Notes: generated by a model not told the origin, from the letters alone. A DNA stretch of 64,000 nucleotides from Actinernus sp. WN-2022 (GCA_030867875.1 JAOWCC010001634.1:10124778-10188777); one strand, 5' to 3'; positions 21,784 through 59,944 are shown, counted from the first letter of the stretch. Numbers and translations: made by a program.

Positions 21784-24700
21784 ATGTGCAAGATTTCAGT
21801 CACTACCTTTCTGTTCTTCATCCTTTTCCATGTTTGGAATGGTAAGTCATGTTTTGCCGCTCCGACGTTTCTTTGATATTTTAACCTTTCTTTTCGGCTG
21901 TCTTTCAGACTAAAAATATATATAGGTTTTTGTTGAGATGAGCATTCCGAACAGAAATGAAACGGAGGAGAGAAGCTCCTCTTTTTTTTAATGATAATTT
22001 GTCTTTTACCAGAAATTAAGCCTTAATCCAATTAGGGTTGTATACGTTACGAGGGGCAGAGCTAGAGGCAACTGTTTGATTCCCATTTGTCTTCCTGAAG
22101 GGATGATCTGCATGATAACATTTCGTGGTTTTCTGACTATAACCTACGGATGCTATCCGGCGCGACCTGTCGTGGGAATTTGGGAAATATTTGAAACCTT
22201 ACTGATCAGTCCCTGTTGGTTTTACCACCTCATCTTTTTCATATTCTTTGCAATAAAAGTTTCAACAGAGAGACGTTATCCAAATTTACTGAAATCTCGT
22301 GGAATATTTGTACTTACGTATTGTCTCTTTAAGTGTCGAACGGCTAGTGAGATAACATACGAAATAGATACCTTTATAGCTTGAGAAACCAACAATGAAC
22401 TTACATTCTGGTTGTTGCCGAAAAAAAGAGTCGAGTTGTTTTTTCCTTAGAGAAGTAAAAAGCAGTACATCAACTAAGTTTAAGACTCGTTCGGCCTGAA
22501 CAAAACTTTCTGCATGACTCGGGGCATATTCACACTCAGTACCGGATAGGTTTTGCTATCGTATCCGTTGTAGTATCAACAGGCCGATAGAGCAAGTCGG
22601 CACAAAACCCGGTATCGATCCGATACGAAGTGTTTCACTTTCAAGATCGAGGCGGCGCAACATCGCTCCGGCACAAAAATCGCGTCTAACCGTTATGGTT
22701 TTCGTACCGGCACAAAACCTATCCGGTATAGTGTGAAGATGACCTCAGTTTCCCGAAAACCAACCAGAAAACTGACCAACAAAAAGGCGAATAAACGAAA
22801 AGATAGATATAACATTACATTAGAAACACTGGTTTTGCGGCTTCGTTATGGAAGCCGTCGTCGGTGATTTCCCGGCTGGAATGCAATCAATTGGCAATTG
22901 CATGCTTAACACCACATTATGGGACTTCTGCTAATACTAAGTTTTTTTATTGAATCTGTAAAGTTCCGATTTCGGGGCAGAAACAAAGACTGCACACTTG
23001 AACAGCCTACTGTAAAGTAATCCTATAGGATTACGAATCAGAGAAGAAATGCGCGATTGAGTTGGAAACTGATATGCAAATTCTAAAAACCTAACTCAAA
23101 AACGTCTTGATATTGAAGCACAAAAGTGTTTACTAACCATGCACTTATTGATCTGAATTGGACAAACAGCGATTAATAGAAAATTTTATAATTAGTCAGT
23201 CAGACTCGTAGATGATATTGCACAGTGTTGTTGCTATGGAAGTCAGTTGTTTAACTAAATAATTCTTATATTAGCTGCTGGTACCTTTTACACACGAAAC
23301 TGTTCTTCCGGTTCCGGTTTTTCGGCACTTGGTTGGTATATGTGGTTAAAGCCAATTTATACGACATTCATTTTGGAACCGGTGTAACAGGTAACATCAA
23401 TAACAGTAAAAATGTAAAGTTTCGTAAAAACTGTCCATAAGCTGGAGAAGATATGAATTTTTGAAACACAGAATTTTTACAAAGAAATGTATGTGGACGG
23501 CATCGTATGCCCGTTTCCAAAAATTTATATCTTCTCCAGTTTATGGACAATCTTTACATGCGTACGCTAAAAGTGCTGCGTGACAAAATATACAATGTCT
23601 TCTGCGTCTAAATGCTTCTGAGATCATTTTAACAAATAATTATACAGTCATGTTATAGATTAATTTCTAAAACTTACTCTTTCTGTATTTCTCCTTCATA
23701 TTCGTGTTTTTCTACTAGATCACGTGATCTATGAAATGCTATATTTTGATTGACGAGTCTTGTTTGTTTCCAAGTTTGATGGCCATGGGGGCAAATGCCT
23801 TCAGTTGGAGGTATTCAAGTTTTTCTTCCAGATCACGTGAATGACGTCACATATTTTGACAGACGAGTCGCAAGTGTTATTCTTTGCAAGCTTGGTCGGA
23901 CAAAGGGCCAAATGCCTTGAAGATCTTCTACCGGGTCACGTGATCTATGATGTCACATATTTTGATTGACTGTTCATGTTTGTTGCCCCTCAAGTGTTAA
24001 TGTTTACAAGTTTGGTGGCCAAAGGTCCACTGAAATGCCTTGGAGATATTCGCGTTTTTCTACCGGGTCACGTGATGTATGACGTCACGTATTTTGATTG
24101 ACGTGTCATGTTTGTTGCCCCTCAAGTGTTAATGTTTACAAGTTTGCTTGCCAAAGGGCCAAATGCCTTGTAGATATTCGCGTTTTTCTTCCAGGTCACG
24201 TGGTAGGAACTAAAATACTGGGGAAATGGTAGGACCGAAAATCCTAGGGTAGGACCTAAATTCCTAGGCAATAAAATCCCGAAATCAGGCGCAATTTCAG
24301 GAGATTCAGTCCGGCCGGACCTGTTTTCCTAGGAATTTTGGTCCGGTAGGACCAAAATCAGGTAGAACCGAAAATCCTGTTACACCGGCACTCTTAAATT
24401 TGGGCCCGCGGACCGACAATGTTTGGACCGGCACTCTTGATATCAGAAGTGCCGATAATTTAGGGCACGGCACTCTTGATATCAGAAGTGCCGATAATTT
24501 AGGGCTCGGTACTCTTCATTTACACGGCAAAAATCAAGACTGCCGGTCCCAAACTTATCGGCCCGCGGCCCCAAATTTATGAGGTCCGTGCCGAAAATAC
24601 TTTTCGTGCAAAACGGGCTTAAGTCATTTGCCAACACAGAGAGTGGTCACCGCCAGAGATTTGTTTGTATCCTCGTGAACAGTGGTCCTTTTTGGTCCCA

Positions 24701-27700
24701 ATTCATGGTGATGGGACTGCCATTTTACGTGGTTATCCGAGCCACGAGGTTTTACATCTTCAGAAGTGTTGACTGGGTTAATTGCGAACCCGGGCCTGCG
24801 ACGTGAAATTCGGAAAGCTAAGGTTATTGTTAGTTGTAGTAAAACCTTAACCTGAATCCAAAACTGTTTTTCCTCACCATTTTCTATACAAATTCAGGGT
24901 GGTAAGACTAAATACGGATAGAGCAGTTTTCATATGGCTGTCAGAAGTGTTTTGGTTTTGCGTTTACTAAGCTCTCCTATTGGCTGAGAAAATAAACCCC
25001 AACCAATCAGATTCCAAAGTAAAACCAAACGCAAATTGGTTGTGATTTTGCTTTGGTTTGTCATTGGCTCACAGAGAAGCCATTTATGAGTTACTTGTGA
25101 TTACTCCCTCCTATGATTGGCTTGCTGTGGGTAATTTGCGTTTGACACTCGACACTCATGTGAAATTCGCTCTATCGAATATCGATTGCTTTCATCACCC
25201 TCTTTCCCAGGCTCTTTTGGCGGTGCTAAACATGTTACAGATCCAGCTAGTGAGCGAGTAACACAATTCCAGGGGCGGATTTAGGGGGGAGGGGGGGGGG
25301 AGTGCATTGGGTGGCTAGCTACCCCCCAAATTGCAGCATTTTACAGAGGCAATGCATGACAGCCACCCCCCCCCCCCAGCATGTTCCCAAACAAAAAATC
25401 TATGCCAGCCACCCCCCTCCCCCACCCCTATTCAAAAATCCTGGATCCGCCCCTGAATTCCCCTATCACATGTAATAACTTGTTTCTATGCTTCACATAT
25501 CCACGAGTTTCTTGTTTGCGGTCACCTGCATGATAACCATACGTTACGACACGGTCTTACTCATTTGTTGACATCGTACAATCACGGACTCCTTTTATGG
25601 CCGGTTTGAATTTCGTTCCTTCGGCACGGCAACAAAACTCGCCTTAGCAAATCAATAAAAATGATCTCCTGCTTTAACACAGGCGATCTTTAATTAAGGA
25701 GCCAAAAAGGTTCTTAGTTAATAGTGTTTCTATTGACCCATCGTTTCTTTTCTCTATTCTAAGTCGAGGCAGAATGGGTTAAAATCAACCAAGCCCCAGT
25801 ATGCTTCGAGGGCAGGAATAATCGGCCAGGTCAGTTTATGCACATTGGCGAAGGGATGGTTGTTGGCGCTCTAAAGCTTGTTTGGAAGAACGGCGAGATT
25901 CGCTGCGTGTCCGACGTGGCACACAGTAGTAAATGGGGCTGTTATCAGTACAGTACATTCCGTAAATATCCCTTCAACGTCATCGTGACAGACGCTAAGG
26001 ATGACATCATCTTTCCTAATCAGGATCTCATCAAACATACGGCTGGTTTGTGGTAGGTCTCATGAGTGCAAAGCCTCCGTCAAACGGTTTCAACATCGGT
26101 ACAAGGCATTTGTTTGACATGGCCTTTCAACATTGTCGAAAAGGGCGTTGCCAGAAAGCATGTTGAATAGGGTTTGGATGTGTTCAAACTTTGATTCAAT
26201 GTCCGGCTCCAACGTTTAATTAACTTCTAATTGTTCTCAGAAATGTTGAATCATGTTGAAACAGCCGTTTAACTGCTTCATTCAACATTTGTTGGATACG
26301 AGCATGCGCACTTATGACAGCAGGGTGGACTCGAGAGTAGTCTGGTTCTCATTCCCAGGTCTCTCGCAACTTATTTACCCAACATTGTTGAATCGGTGTT
26401 GAAACCGTTTGACACCCATGCTTTCAACATCTTACAACCTGATACAACAAATCTTGAACCGATATATGTTCACTGCGTTCATCTGCTGACTCGTTACGCC
26501 TTACTCGTCCTATAGCTAAACTCAAATCATATGGTCAGCGTGCATTCTCAATATCGGCGCCTAAGCTGTGGAACGACTTACCCTTAAGCATGCCTCTACT
26601 GTAGTCGTATTTAAGTTTAAACTAAAGAGCTACCTTTTATGACCGGCTTAACCGGCCACACGTTGTATTTCCATCTCAGCCCTTATATATCTTTATCGTT
26701 TTGCGCAATTAATCAAATTATTGTAAGCGCATAGAACATTTATGTATATGAGCTATATAAGTGTTTATTATTTATTATTATTATTATTATGTTGAAACCG
26801 TTTGACCAATGCTTAATGGGTAAAGTACTTCATGCACTATATATGAAAAACATATTGTTAAAGTAATTCTATGTACAAGACCAAGACGTATTGATATTTT
26901 TTAAAGTTGCCCGTTTATAGCATATTCGAATATAAGCAACTGCAGAATTGGCTCGGTATCTTTTGGTCCAGATGTAACGCAGGCTGGGTGTCTCGTCTGT
27001 CATGGAATAAGTTTTATACCTTTTAAAGTACGAGGGATCACCATGAAGTATGTTTCATATTTTAGCGGCTCGCCGGACTGCTCGTTGATCCGTAGGTCAG
27101 GCTGTCCGGCGAGCCGACGAGCTAGTGGTTCGAGGTAACGTTATCGTTTAGCCCAAATGTTTTCGTCGTCAGCGTTATTATCGCCATCGTTTAAATCACA
27201 AACAACTGCATGGTTTTCCACAAAATTCAAGGGTTTCCTGCTATTTCGTTAAGTTGGTCATGATCATAAAAAAGGTGTTCTCCCCTGAGCTTTGCTAGCT
27301 TCATGATCATAAATGACGTCATTGAAGTCCAAAACCTTAAAAGAAAAGAAAACTGACTCAAGATACATACGATGCGAAAGTTGCGCGCAGCATTGCCGGC
27401 AACGGCGAAACTGCTCCGTGTATCCATCTATGCAACATTGCGCACGTCATTGCCGACAATATTACAGAAGTAGGTTCGAGTTCTACTTCTGCAACATTGC
27501 ACGCAACAAATTGCACCGTGTGAACATCCCTGTAATATCGATGGCAATGGCGTGAAAGCCTATCAAATGCCACTCTTTTTGCTCACCGCTGACTACAATA
27601 CTGACAGTGGTAGCCGCGCCTTCTATGTTGCACCAAAAAAATCTGAAAAACTCTAAATTTCTAACGAGACCTGAAACAACCATAGGGGCTGATCAAAGAT

Positions 27701-28137
27701 TTTCAGTAAATGTTGCAGCGTGTGTCAACCCCAAATCAATTGCCGGAAATGTTGCGCACAATGTTGCAGCGTGTATCCATACCTTCAGTCTACTTCATTC
27801 CGTTTCTTACCCGTAACCTAGGTACTACCTTCCCGGCCAGGACGAAAAGACCTCCGAGGCCATAGTGTTCTCCAACTTCGAGGCTCCATTCTATCTACAT
27901 CACTTCATGCAAATCAAGCTTTGGTACGGAGAGGATCTGAAAAACTGGTCTGAAGGAGACAACCAGGGTCGTGTGTGCGTGGACGTCTTCGCCTGGCCAA
28001 TGAAGGAGTCCAGTGGCGGCAGCAGTTCCGGTGGGGGTGGCAGCTCGGCGGCGAATACAAAAGCGATTGGGATTCTAAGTGATCTCAAGGTGGCTTTTGA
28101 CAAAGTTATCAACAAGGCTTGGTTAGCTCGCCGATAG
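21784..28137 (+). CDS. Small secreted cysteine-containing protein, function unknown (3 exons, 220 aa)
   Basis: Exons are 21784-21841, 25764-26052 and 27822-28137 with GT-AG introns and a continuous frame. Residues 1-19 form a signal peptide (MCKISVTTFLFFILFHVWN), so the product is exported. The mature chain holds four cysteines (C33, C67, C79, C168), enough for two disulphides, and is rich in aromatic residues. Conserved-looking stretches are FEGRNNRPGQFMHIGEG (34-50) and LWYGEDLKNWSEGDNQGRVC (149-168). A low-complexity SSGGSSSGGGG linker (179-189) leads to a predicted amphipathic helix (SDLKVAFDKVINKAWLARR). The middle part reminds me of uncharacterised secreted or skeletal-organic-matrix-type proteins of corals, but that is a recollection, not a search result. 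No enzyme motif is visible. Intron 1 (3.9 kb) carries the E-box/CRE tandem array at 23700-24210. Gene structure is well supported; function is not. Confidence 0.85.
22526..22741. mobile_element. Terminal-inverted-repeat MITE in intron 1 of the secreted-protein gene
   Basis: Ends TTCACACTCAGTACCGGATA and GGTTTTG pair with CAAAACCTATCCGGTATAGT then GTGAA. The interior is rich in CGATACGA/CCGGCACAAAA words. Confidence 0.75.
23700..24210 (+). repeat. Tandem repeat with five CACGTG E-boxes and two TGACGTCA sites
   Basis: Four to five diverged units of about 103-132 bp in intron 1 of the secreted-protein gene. CACGTG occurs at 23721, 23834, 23937, 24069 and 24197; TGACGTCA follows closely at 23842 and 24080, with a one-base variant near 23948. 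Each unit also repeats ATATTTTGATTGAC, AAGTGTTAATGTTTAC and GCCAAATGCCTT. It is either a satellite that carries these motifs or an intronic enhancer. Confidence 0.75.
24226..24600. repeat. Short repeats in intron 1 of the secreted-protein gene
   Basis: TAGGACC(G/T)AAAATCCTA-like words recur from 24226 to 24385. Then a 45-bp unit (GGCACTCTTGATATCAGAAG then TGCCGATAATTTAGGGC) occurs twice from 24431. The 60-codon frame across it is repeat-driven. Confidence 0.6.
25267..25460. repeat. Inverted-repeat element with poly(G)/poly(C) arms
   Basis: Ends AATTCCAGGGGCGGATTTAG and TGGATCCGCCCCTGAATT are inverted. A G-rich tract (25288-25301) faces C-rich tracts (25366-25378, 25412-25428). A related pair of ends lies at 38693-38831. 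Confidence 0.65.
26079..26806. repeat. Inverted-repeat element with an inserted LINE tail
   Basis: GTCAAACGGTTTCAACATC at the left is mirrored by GTTGAAACCGTTTGACACC (26399) and again by GTTGAAACCGTTTGACC (26791), on either side of the LINE 3' fragment. The interior repeats CAACATTGT and TTCAACATTT. Confidence 0.55.
26455..26790 (+). mobile_element. LINE 3' fragment with (TTA)n tail, in intron 2 of the secreted-protein gene
   Basis: The frame reads LRLTRPIAKLKSYGQRAFSI and SAPKLWNDLP, then a stop and a 3' UTR ending in ATTTATTATTATTATTATTA. It lies between two copies of a GTTGAAACCGTTTGAC terminus, so it probably inserted into an older inverted-repeat element. Confidence 0.7.
27360..27800. 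repeat. Repeat region rich in GCAACATTG words
   Basis: Words such as GCAACATTGC, GTTGCGC and GTGTATCCAT recur in both orientations (27371-27436 and 27700-27782), suggesting a decayed inverted-repeat element with a SINE fragment inside. Confidence 0.4.
27651..27700 (-). mobile_element. Short SINE 3' fragment in intron 2 of the secreted-protein gene
   Basis: Fifty bases match the SINE end in reverse (AATTTCTAACGAGACCTGAA, then CAACCATAGGGGCTGATCAA). The rest of the element is missing. Confidence 0.5.
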
Positions 28138-28207
28138 AGATTACGTGTACGCGCACTAAAACGACTTGTAATGCTTCACTCGTTAGACACGAATGAACCT
28201 TATATTC

Positions 28208-28213
28208 AATAAA
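28208..28213 (+). terminator. Poly(A) signal AATAAA, secreted-protein gene
   Basis: AATAAA lies 70 bp after the stop codon at 28137, the usual place for a compact 3' UTR, and is followed by a T/G-rich stretch (GGTTTTGAGTTCC). This supports the chosen last exon. Confidence 0.75.
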
Positions 28214-28302
28214 GGTTTTGAGTTCCATTGAGTATGCTGGCTTGGTATGTGATCGTGACAAAGCTAGGGCAGATCCAGAATTATCTGATGGGGTGGGGGT
28301 GC

Positions 28303-28780
28303 ACTGGAAAATCTAGACCTCTTCCATGGGTTGGAAGTTTGTTGGAAGTTGAATTTCCAAGGTTTTGCACTCTTCCAACGGATGGAAATTTCATTTCCAC
28401 TGGTTGGAAATATGCTGGAAGTTTGTTGGAAATACGTTGGAAATAAGTTGGAAATGTATTGGAAATATGTTGGAAAAGTTTTGGAAATTTGACGGAAATA
28501 CGTTGGAAATAAAGTGGAAATAAGTTGGAAATATGTTGGAAATAACGATCCGCTTGACAAGTATTACTTGCAATAATTTTAGAACTGGAAACCGTAAAAA
28601 ACAAAAACAAATCTTCGTTTGGAATAATAAACCCTCATAAAATTCTGCAAGTAAATGTGTGACAACTTCGCGTGATTTTTTGTTTTTGGAAGACAATTTC
28701 CAACCCTTGGAAATTGAAACTTCCAGTAAATTTCCAACATTTAAAATTTCCAACCCTTGGAAGAGGTCTAGATTTTCCAG
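28303..28780. mobile_element. Inverted-repeat element with TTGGAAATA tandem array
   Basis: CTGGAAAATCTAGACCTCTT CC at the left pairs with GGAAGAGGTCTAGATTTTCC AG at the right. From about 28390 to 28545 the left half is an array of GTTGGAAATA(C/T/A)-type units; several antisense open frames there are only products of the repeat. Confidence 0.75.
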
Positions 28781-28939
28781 TGGTGGGGAGGGAGAGAAAG
28801 AGGGGTTCGATCATGGCAACTTAATTCTTTATTTATATAAGAGAAAGGAGGAGAAAGGGGGTTCAATCGAGCTGAGAAAGGGAGGTTCGATCGAGAGAAA
28901 GGGGAATTCGATCGAGAGCAATGGAACATGTAAGGAAGC

Positions 28940-29235
28940 AATCAATCAATCTATCTTTATTTAACACACGAAAATTTCGACATTACATTGATTTGCATAA
29001 ACACCGTGTCACTACAGTTAAATATATTATAATTATATAGATAAAAAAGCACATTAAAATAATATATGTATGGATATATTTAGATAATACATGTACACTT
29101 ATTAATTACCCAATCCCACTAAATGTAGTGTTATTAAGGAGGCTGGTGGCCTTTAGCTTGTTTCTAAACGAAGCCAGGGACTTGGCATGATGCATTTCTA
29201 TAGGAAGCTCACTCCATATTGTTGCCCCATTATAA
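28940..29235 (-). mobile_element. LINE 3' fragment with (GATT)n tail
   Basis: On the minus strand the frame gives NGATIWSELPIEMHHAKSLA and SFRNKLKATSLLNNTTF, the LINE post-RT end. It is followed by an A/T-rich 3' UTR finishing AAATAAAGATAGATTGATTG. Confidence 0.7.
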
Positions 29236-29264
29236 CTGAATTAAACTCTTTTTTTGTAAATTTT

Positions 29265-29460
29265 GTGTTTGGGTAGACTGCGAACAGTCGACTCCTTTAC
29301 CCTATTTTTCTTGGTCAGTCTCGAAAAACGATGTTTTGGCCGAGCGCGGGGAGTTCGTTCGTGCCCAATCCGCGCTCGGCCAAAACATCGTTTTTCGAGT
29401 TAATTTTTTTCGTGACTGGAGACCAAGAAAAATAAAGGGACTGTTCGCAATCTATTGTTT
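29265..29460. repeat. Hairpin element with perfect 30-bp arms
   Basis: 29320-29349 and 29370-29399 are exact reverse complements (CTCGAAAAACGATGTTTTGG, CCGAGCGCGG) around a 20-base loop. Outer arms GACTGCGAACAGTC and GACTGTTCGCAATCT also pair. A typical MITE. Confidence 0.85.
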
Positions 29461-30254
29461 GGGCGCCGGGTATATGCAATTTTGTGGATGAGCTACGATT
29501 ATGAGGATTAGTTTCCCCTACAGTGTTGAATAGAGCTGTTACCCCACCCCTCCCCCACATTTCACCCTAACCTTTAATCCAACGGAGGGGTGGGTGGGTA
29601 GTTTCCCAGAAACCGGAATTGAGCCGGCATTTCTGATACATCATAATTGCTTTTTGTAATTTGGCTCTTCTCTCGATAAGTCTTTAATCTATTTTTTAGT
29701 AACCGGAATCAGCTGAAGCAATGTACGAGAGCACGCAACAAGAGTCTCGTGTCGCGAAATGGCGCGAAAATATTTTGCCGCCATGAGATTAGAAGTTAGG
29801 CCCTGGTGCAAAATAGTGTCTCGCTACCGTCTTTCAACTCCTTCATCAAAGCGTATCTAACAGTTTCCTTGCTAATTTAATACCAGCGAATATTTGTTCC
29901 TTAACAAGTGGTGCATTGTGCACTTCCCTGGAGTTCCATTTCTATGGCGTCAATTATTTCATCTGGACTACTGTAGTCCTTTCTCCTTCGTAAATTCTTG
30001 CTTCTCAGAACACGTTTAAGTTGGCGAAGACTCATCTTGATGGCGTTATAAATTAAAAGAAAAGCGAGGATTTCCATATAATTCAAGCTTAGATTAAAGT
30101 ACTTAGTCGACTAATGCATCCCTGTTATTTTCAATAGCATTTTGAATCGCCGGTAGGTATTTAGGTAAATTAAAGCCGGCCAAATTCGTTGTCGGACGTA
30201 AGTGAAACATATAAAGGAGAATAAGCATTACCAGTCCACGTAGCGTGTTCGCCG

Positions 30255-30375
30255 CCATGTACGTATTTTAAAATAACACATCGCACGATATTAAAACACT
30301 ATCGCGCGATATTAAAACTAAAACACTATCGCGCGATAATAAAACAGTATCGAGCAGTATCACGCGATAGTCTTT
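30255..30375. repeat. Short tandem repeat of the CGATATTAAAACACTATCGC type
   Basis: Four diverged units of about 20-28 bp built of CGCGCGATA and TAAAACACTAT. Confidence 0.6.
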
Positions 30376-30396
30376 CATAAAATGTGTTTGTTTACC

Positions 30397-30709
30397 CTAT
30401 ATCATTATGACGTCACGGCTTGTTTGTGAGGGGGACAGAAACGACTTGAACAATAGAATTTTGAACTAAATCTGCTCTGCTGAGGAAAATTTAACTTCGA
30501 ATTGTCTGGTTTCCAGATATCAGCTGTATCAATGTTTATCCCACAATATTTACCGTATTTGGTGGCTGTTACCGCTATTCTACGCTCTACAAAATGCATT
30601 TGATAGCGATTTCCTTTGCGTTGTTGCTGTTTTGTTCCCCTCCCGCGACCGTGATCCTTAGCGTTTAAACAATAGATTGTTTTGATTTGACGTCATAATG
30701 ATATAGGTC
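30397..30709. repeat. Inverted-repeat element
   Basis: Ends CTATATCATTATGACGTCA and TGACGTCATAATGATATAG are perfect complements. The interior has no coding signal. Confidence 0.7.
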
Positions 30710-57727
<27,018 letters not shown>

Positions 57728-57879
57728 ACTGACCTTCACTGACCTTCACACATCAGTACACCAGTCACAGTGAAGACGATGAATCCGTGCAACGAGTACT
57801 CAACTATGCTGTCAAAAGCCCCGGCCAAACTATCGAAAATGTTGGATTACACGATCCAATATTGCTGAACCATTTGTCA

Positions 57880-58390
57880 TCCCGTGTTGGATCGTGTTTG
57901 TCATCCCATGGTGGACCGTGTTTGTCGTCCCATGTTGGATCGTGTTTGTCGTCCCATGTTGGATCGTGTTTGTCGTCCCATGTTGGATCGTGTTTGTCAT
58001 CCCATGTTGGATCGTGTTTGTCATCCCATGTTGGGTCGTGTTTGTCATCCCATGTTGGATCGTGTTTGTCGTCCCATGTTGGATCGTGTTTGTCATCCCA
58101 TGTTGGATCGTGTTTGTCATCCCATGGTGGATCGTGTTTGTCATCCCATGTTGGATCGTGTTTGTCATCGTGTTGTATCGTGTTTGTCGTCCCATGTTGG
58201 ATCGTGTTCGTCATCCCATGTTGTATCGTGTTTGTCATCGCGTTGTATCGTATTTGTCGTCCCATGTTGGATCGTGTTTGTCATTCCATGTTGTTTGTCA
58301 TCATGTTGGACCGTGTGGTGGATCGTGTTTGTCATCCCATGGTGGATCGTGTTTGTCACCCATGTTGGATCGTGTTTGTCCAACATTTTG
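57880..58390 (+). repeat. 24-bp minisatellite, about 20 copies, just past PFKFB
   Basis: The unit is GTTGGATCGTGTTTGTCATC CCAT with GTCGTC and GGTGG variants. The period divides by three, so frames of up to 273 codons run through it on both strands; none is a real gene. It ends CAAATGTTGGATGAAGTTTG, resembling the end of the 36-bp array. Confidence 0.95.
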
Positions 58391-58906
58391 TGTTTGATCA
58401 AATGTTGGATGAAGTTTGCTTTTGGTCTCAAAGATTTCATCCAACAATTCTGTTCGACCAACGAATTGTTATCACTGTTTTCGTTGAAGTGCGACCCTGG
58501 AAGTTACACGTATCGTCTGTAAAATTCGATTTAACCGACGGTCAATCAAACGCGTACCGCCCAGTATTAATTAAGTCTAGGGGGCACGCGTTTCAAAGCT
58601 CTGTTTGAAACAAGACTCCGCGTTTGATTGACGGTCAGCTAGATTGAGTCTTGAAACTTCCAGTGTTGCAGTTCAACGAAAATGGTAACAATGTAGTGTT
58701 TGGCCAGTCTTCAAACAAAGTTTTATCGAGAAGTGAGACACGCCTACACTGTGAGCCAATCAGGACTCTCCATTTTATTTTCGTACTTAGGCTTTACGCT
58801 TCCAGGAAGCTGTGTTTCAAAAACAATATGGTGGACTTGCCAGCACTTTCTTTGAATTCCCGCCAATCATGTTGGTTTAGTCGTCTGTCAATGTTTGACA
58901 GCGTTT

Positions 58907-59210
58907 TGCCGCCACCCCAACATTTTCATCCAACAAATTATATACAATGTTCGAGAGTTTGACCAGGTCTCTAATCGCGTTTGACCACAGGAAACCCATG
59001 TCAGTTTTGCTTTTGTCCAATCAAATGATTGCCAGCATTTTGCCTCCACCCCAACATTTTCATCCAACAAATTATATACAATGTTCGAGAGTTTGACCAG
59101 GTCTCTAATCGCGTTTGACCACAGGAAACCCATGTCAGTTTTGCTTTTGTCCAATCAAATGATTTCCAGCATTTTGCCTCCACCCCAACATTTTCATCCA
59201 ACAAAGTAGG
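58907..59210 (+). repeat. 134-bp direct repeat, 2.2 copies
   Basis: CCACCCCAACATTTTCATCC starts near 58914, 59048 and 59182. The full unit includes TTATATACAATGTTCGAGAG and GACCACAGGAAACCCATGTC; the third copy stops after about 30 bp. CATTTTCATCCAACA is the complement of the TGTTGGATGAA seen at the end of the minisatellites. Confidence 0.9.
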
Positions 59211-59215
59211 ATCGT

Positions 59216-59940
59216 GTTATCCAACAATGTTCGAGAGTTTCAAAAGGGTTTAATGTTTTTGCTATTTTATTGTTTTATTTAACATTTTCAAGCACTCTAC
59301 TAAAGCCGGTGCTAAGACCAAACAAAATAAATGTTGTGTTTCCGGTAATGGCTAAAAGTTTAAAATTCATAGAGTTAAGGTTACCGGATACCTTCAGGGT
59401 GCGTTTCCAGTCTAAATTATGTAGCGCCTCGAGGAAACATCGTAGATAAATCATCCATGTATCATTTTAAAGCTTATAAAATTGGCTACAAGAATACATA
59501 AAAAGTTTTGAGTTCTTTGAAAATCTCGAATTTTCCGCGACCCGTTTCTCCGATCTAGTGAGATGGCTTTCAGAAACTCCGACTCCGAAAATATTTTAAA
59601 GTTTAAAAATCTGTTTGCTTTGTCGCATTTCAGAGGAATCGTATTACAAAACCGTGTCGGGGATTTCATAATTCGATTTAGTTCAAAAGTTATCATGCTC
59701 TCCGTAAAAAGGCGAAAAATAATCAGAGTAGATATGCGGAAAACGCCGTCAAGAGCTCTCTTTTTAGAATTTTCCAATTCCCCGACACGGTCAGCTGAGA
59801 TATCAATTGATATTTTGTAAAAATTTCAAACAAATCGAATAAATTCCTCTTGAGTGGGAGCTTTTTAAAAACTCTATTTTGGTTGAAAATCGAAAGCGTA
59901 GAAAATAGCACTTTAAAAAATCTAGCAGTCTGTCGTGCCT
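59216..59940. other. Nothing supported
   Basis: A/T-rich downstream DNA. An AATAAA at 59326 could serve PFKFB if its 3' UTR runs through the 24-bp array. Open frames near 59451-59911 occur on both strands without motifs. Confidence 0.3.
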
Positions 59941-59944
59941 TAAT

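Noticed and set aside
22076..22384. 102-codon open frame in intron 1 of the secreted-protein gene
   Set aside because: Hydrophobic chance frame; no homologous motif and it lies within a supported intron.
23700..24210. CRISPR array
   Set aside because: Units are long, diverged and without unique spacers; this is animal DNA with spliced genes.
28264..28753. Antisense frames of 98-120 codons full of FPTYFQ
   Set aside because: Products of the TTGGAAATA tandem array.
57787..58608. 273-codon open frame
   Set aside because: It is the 24-bp minisatellite read in frame, with several overlapping frames on both strands.
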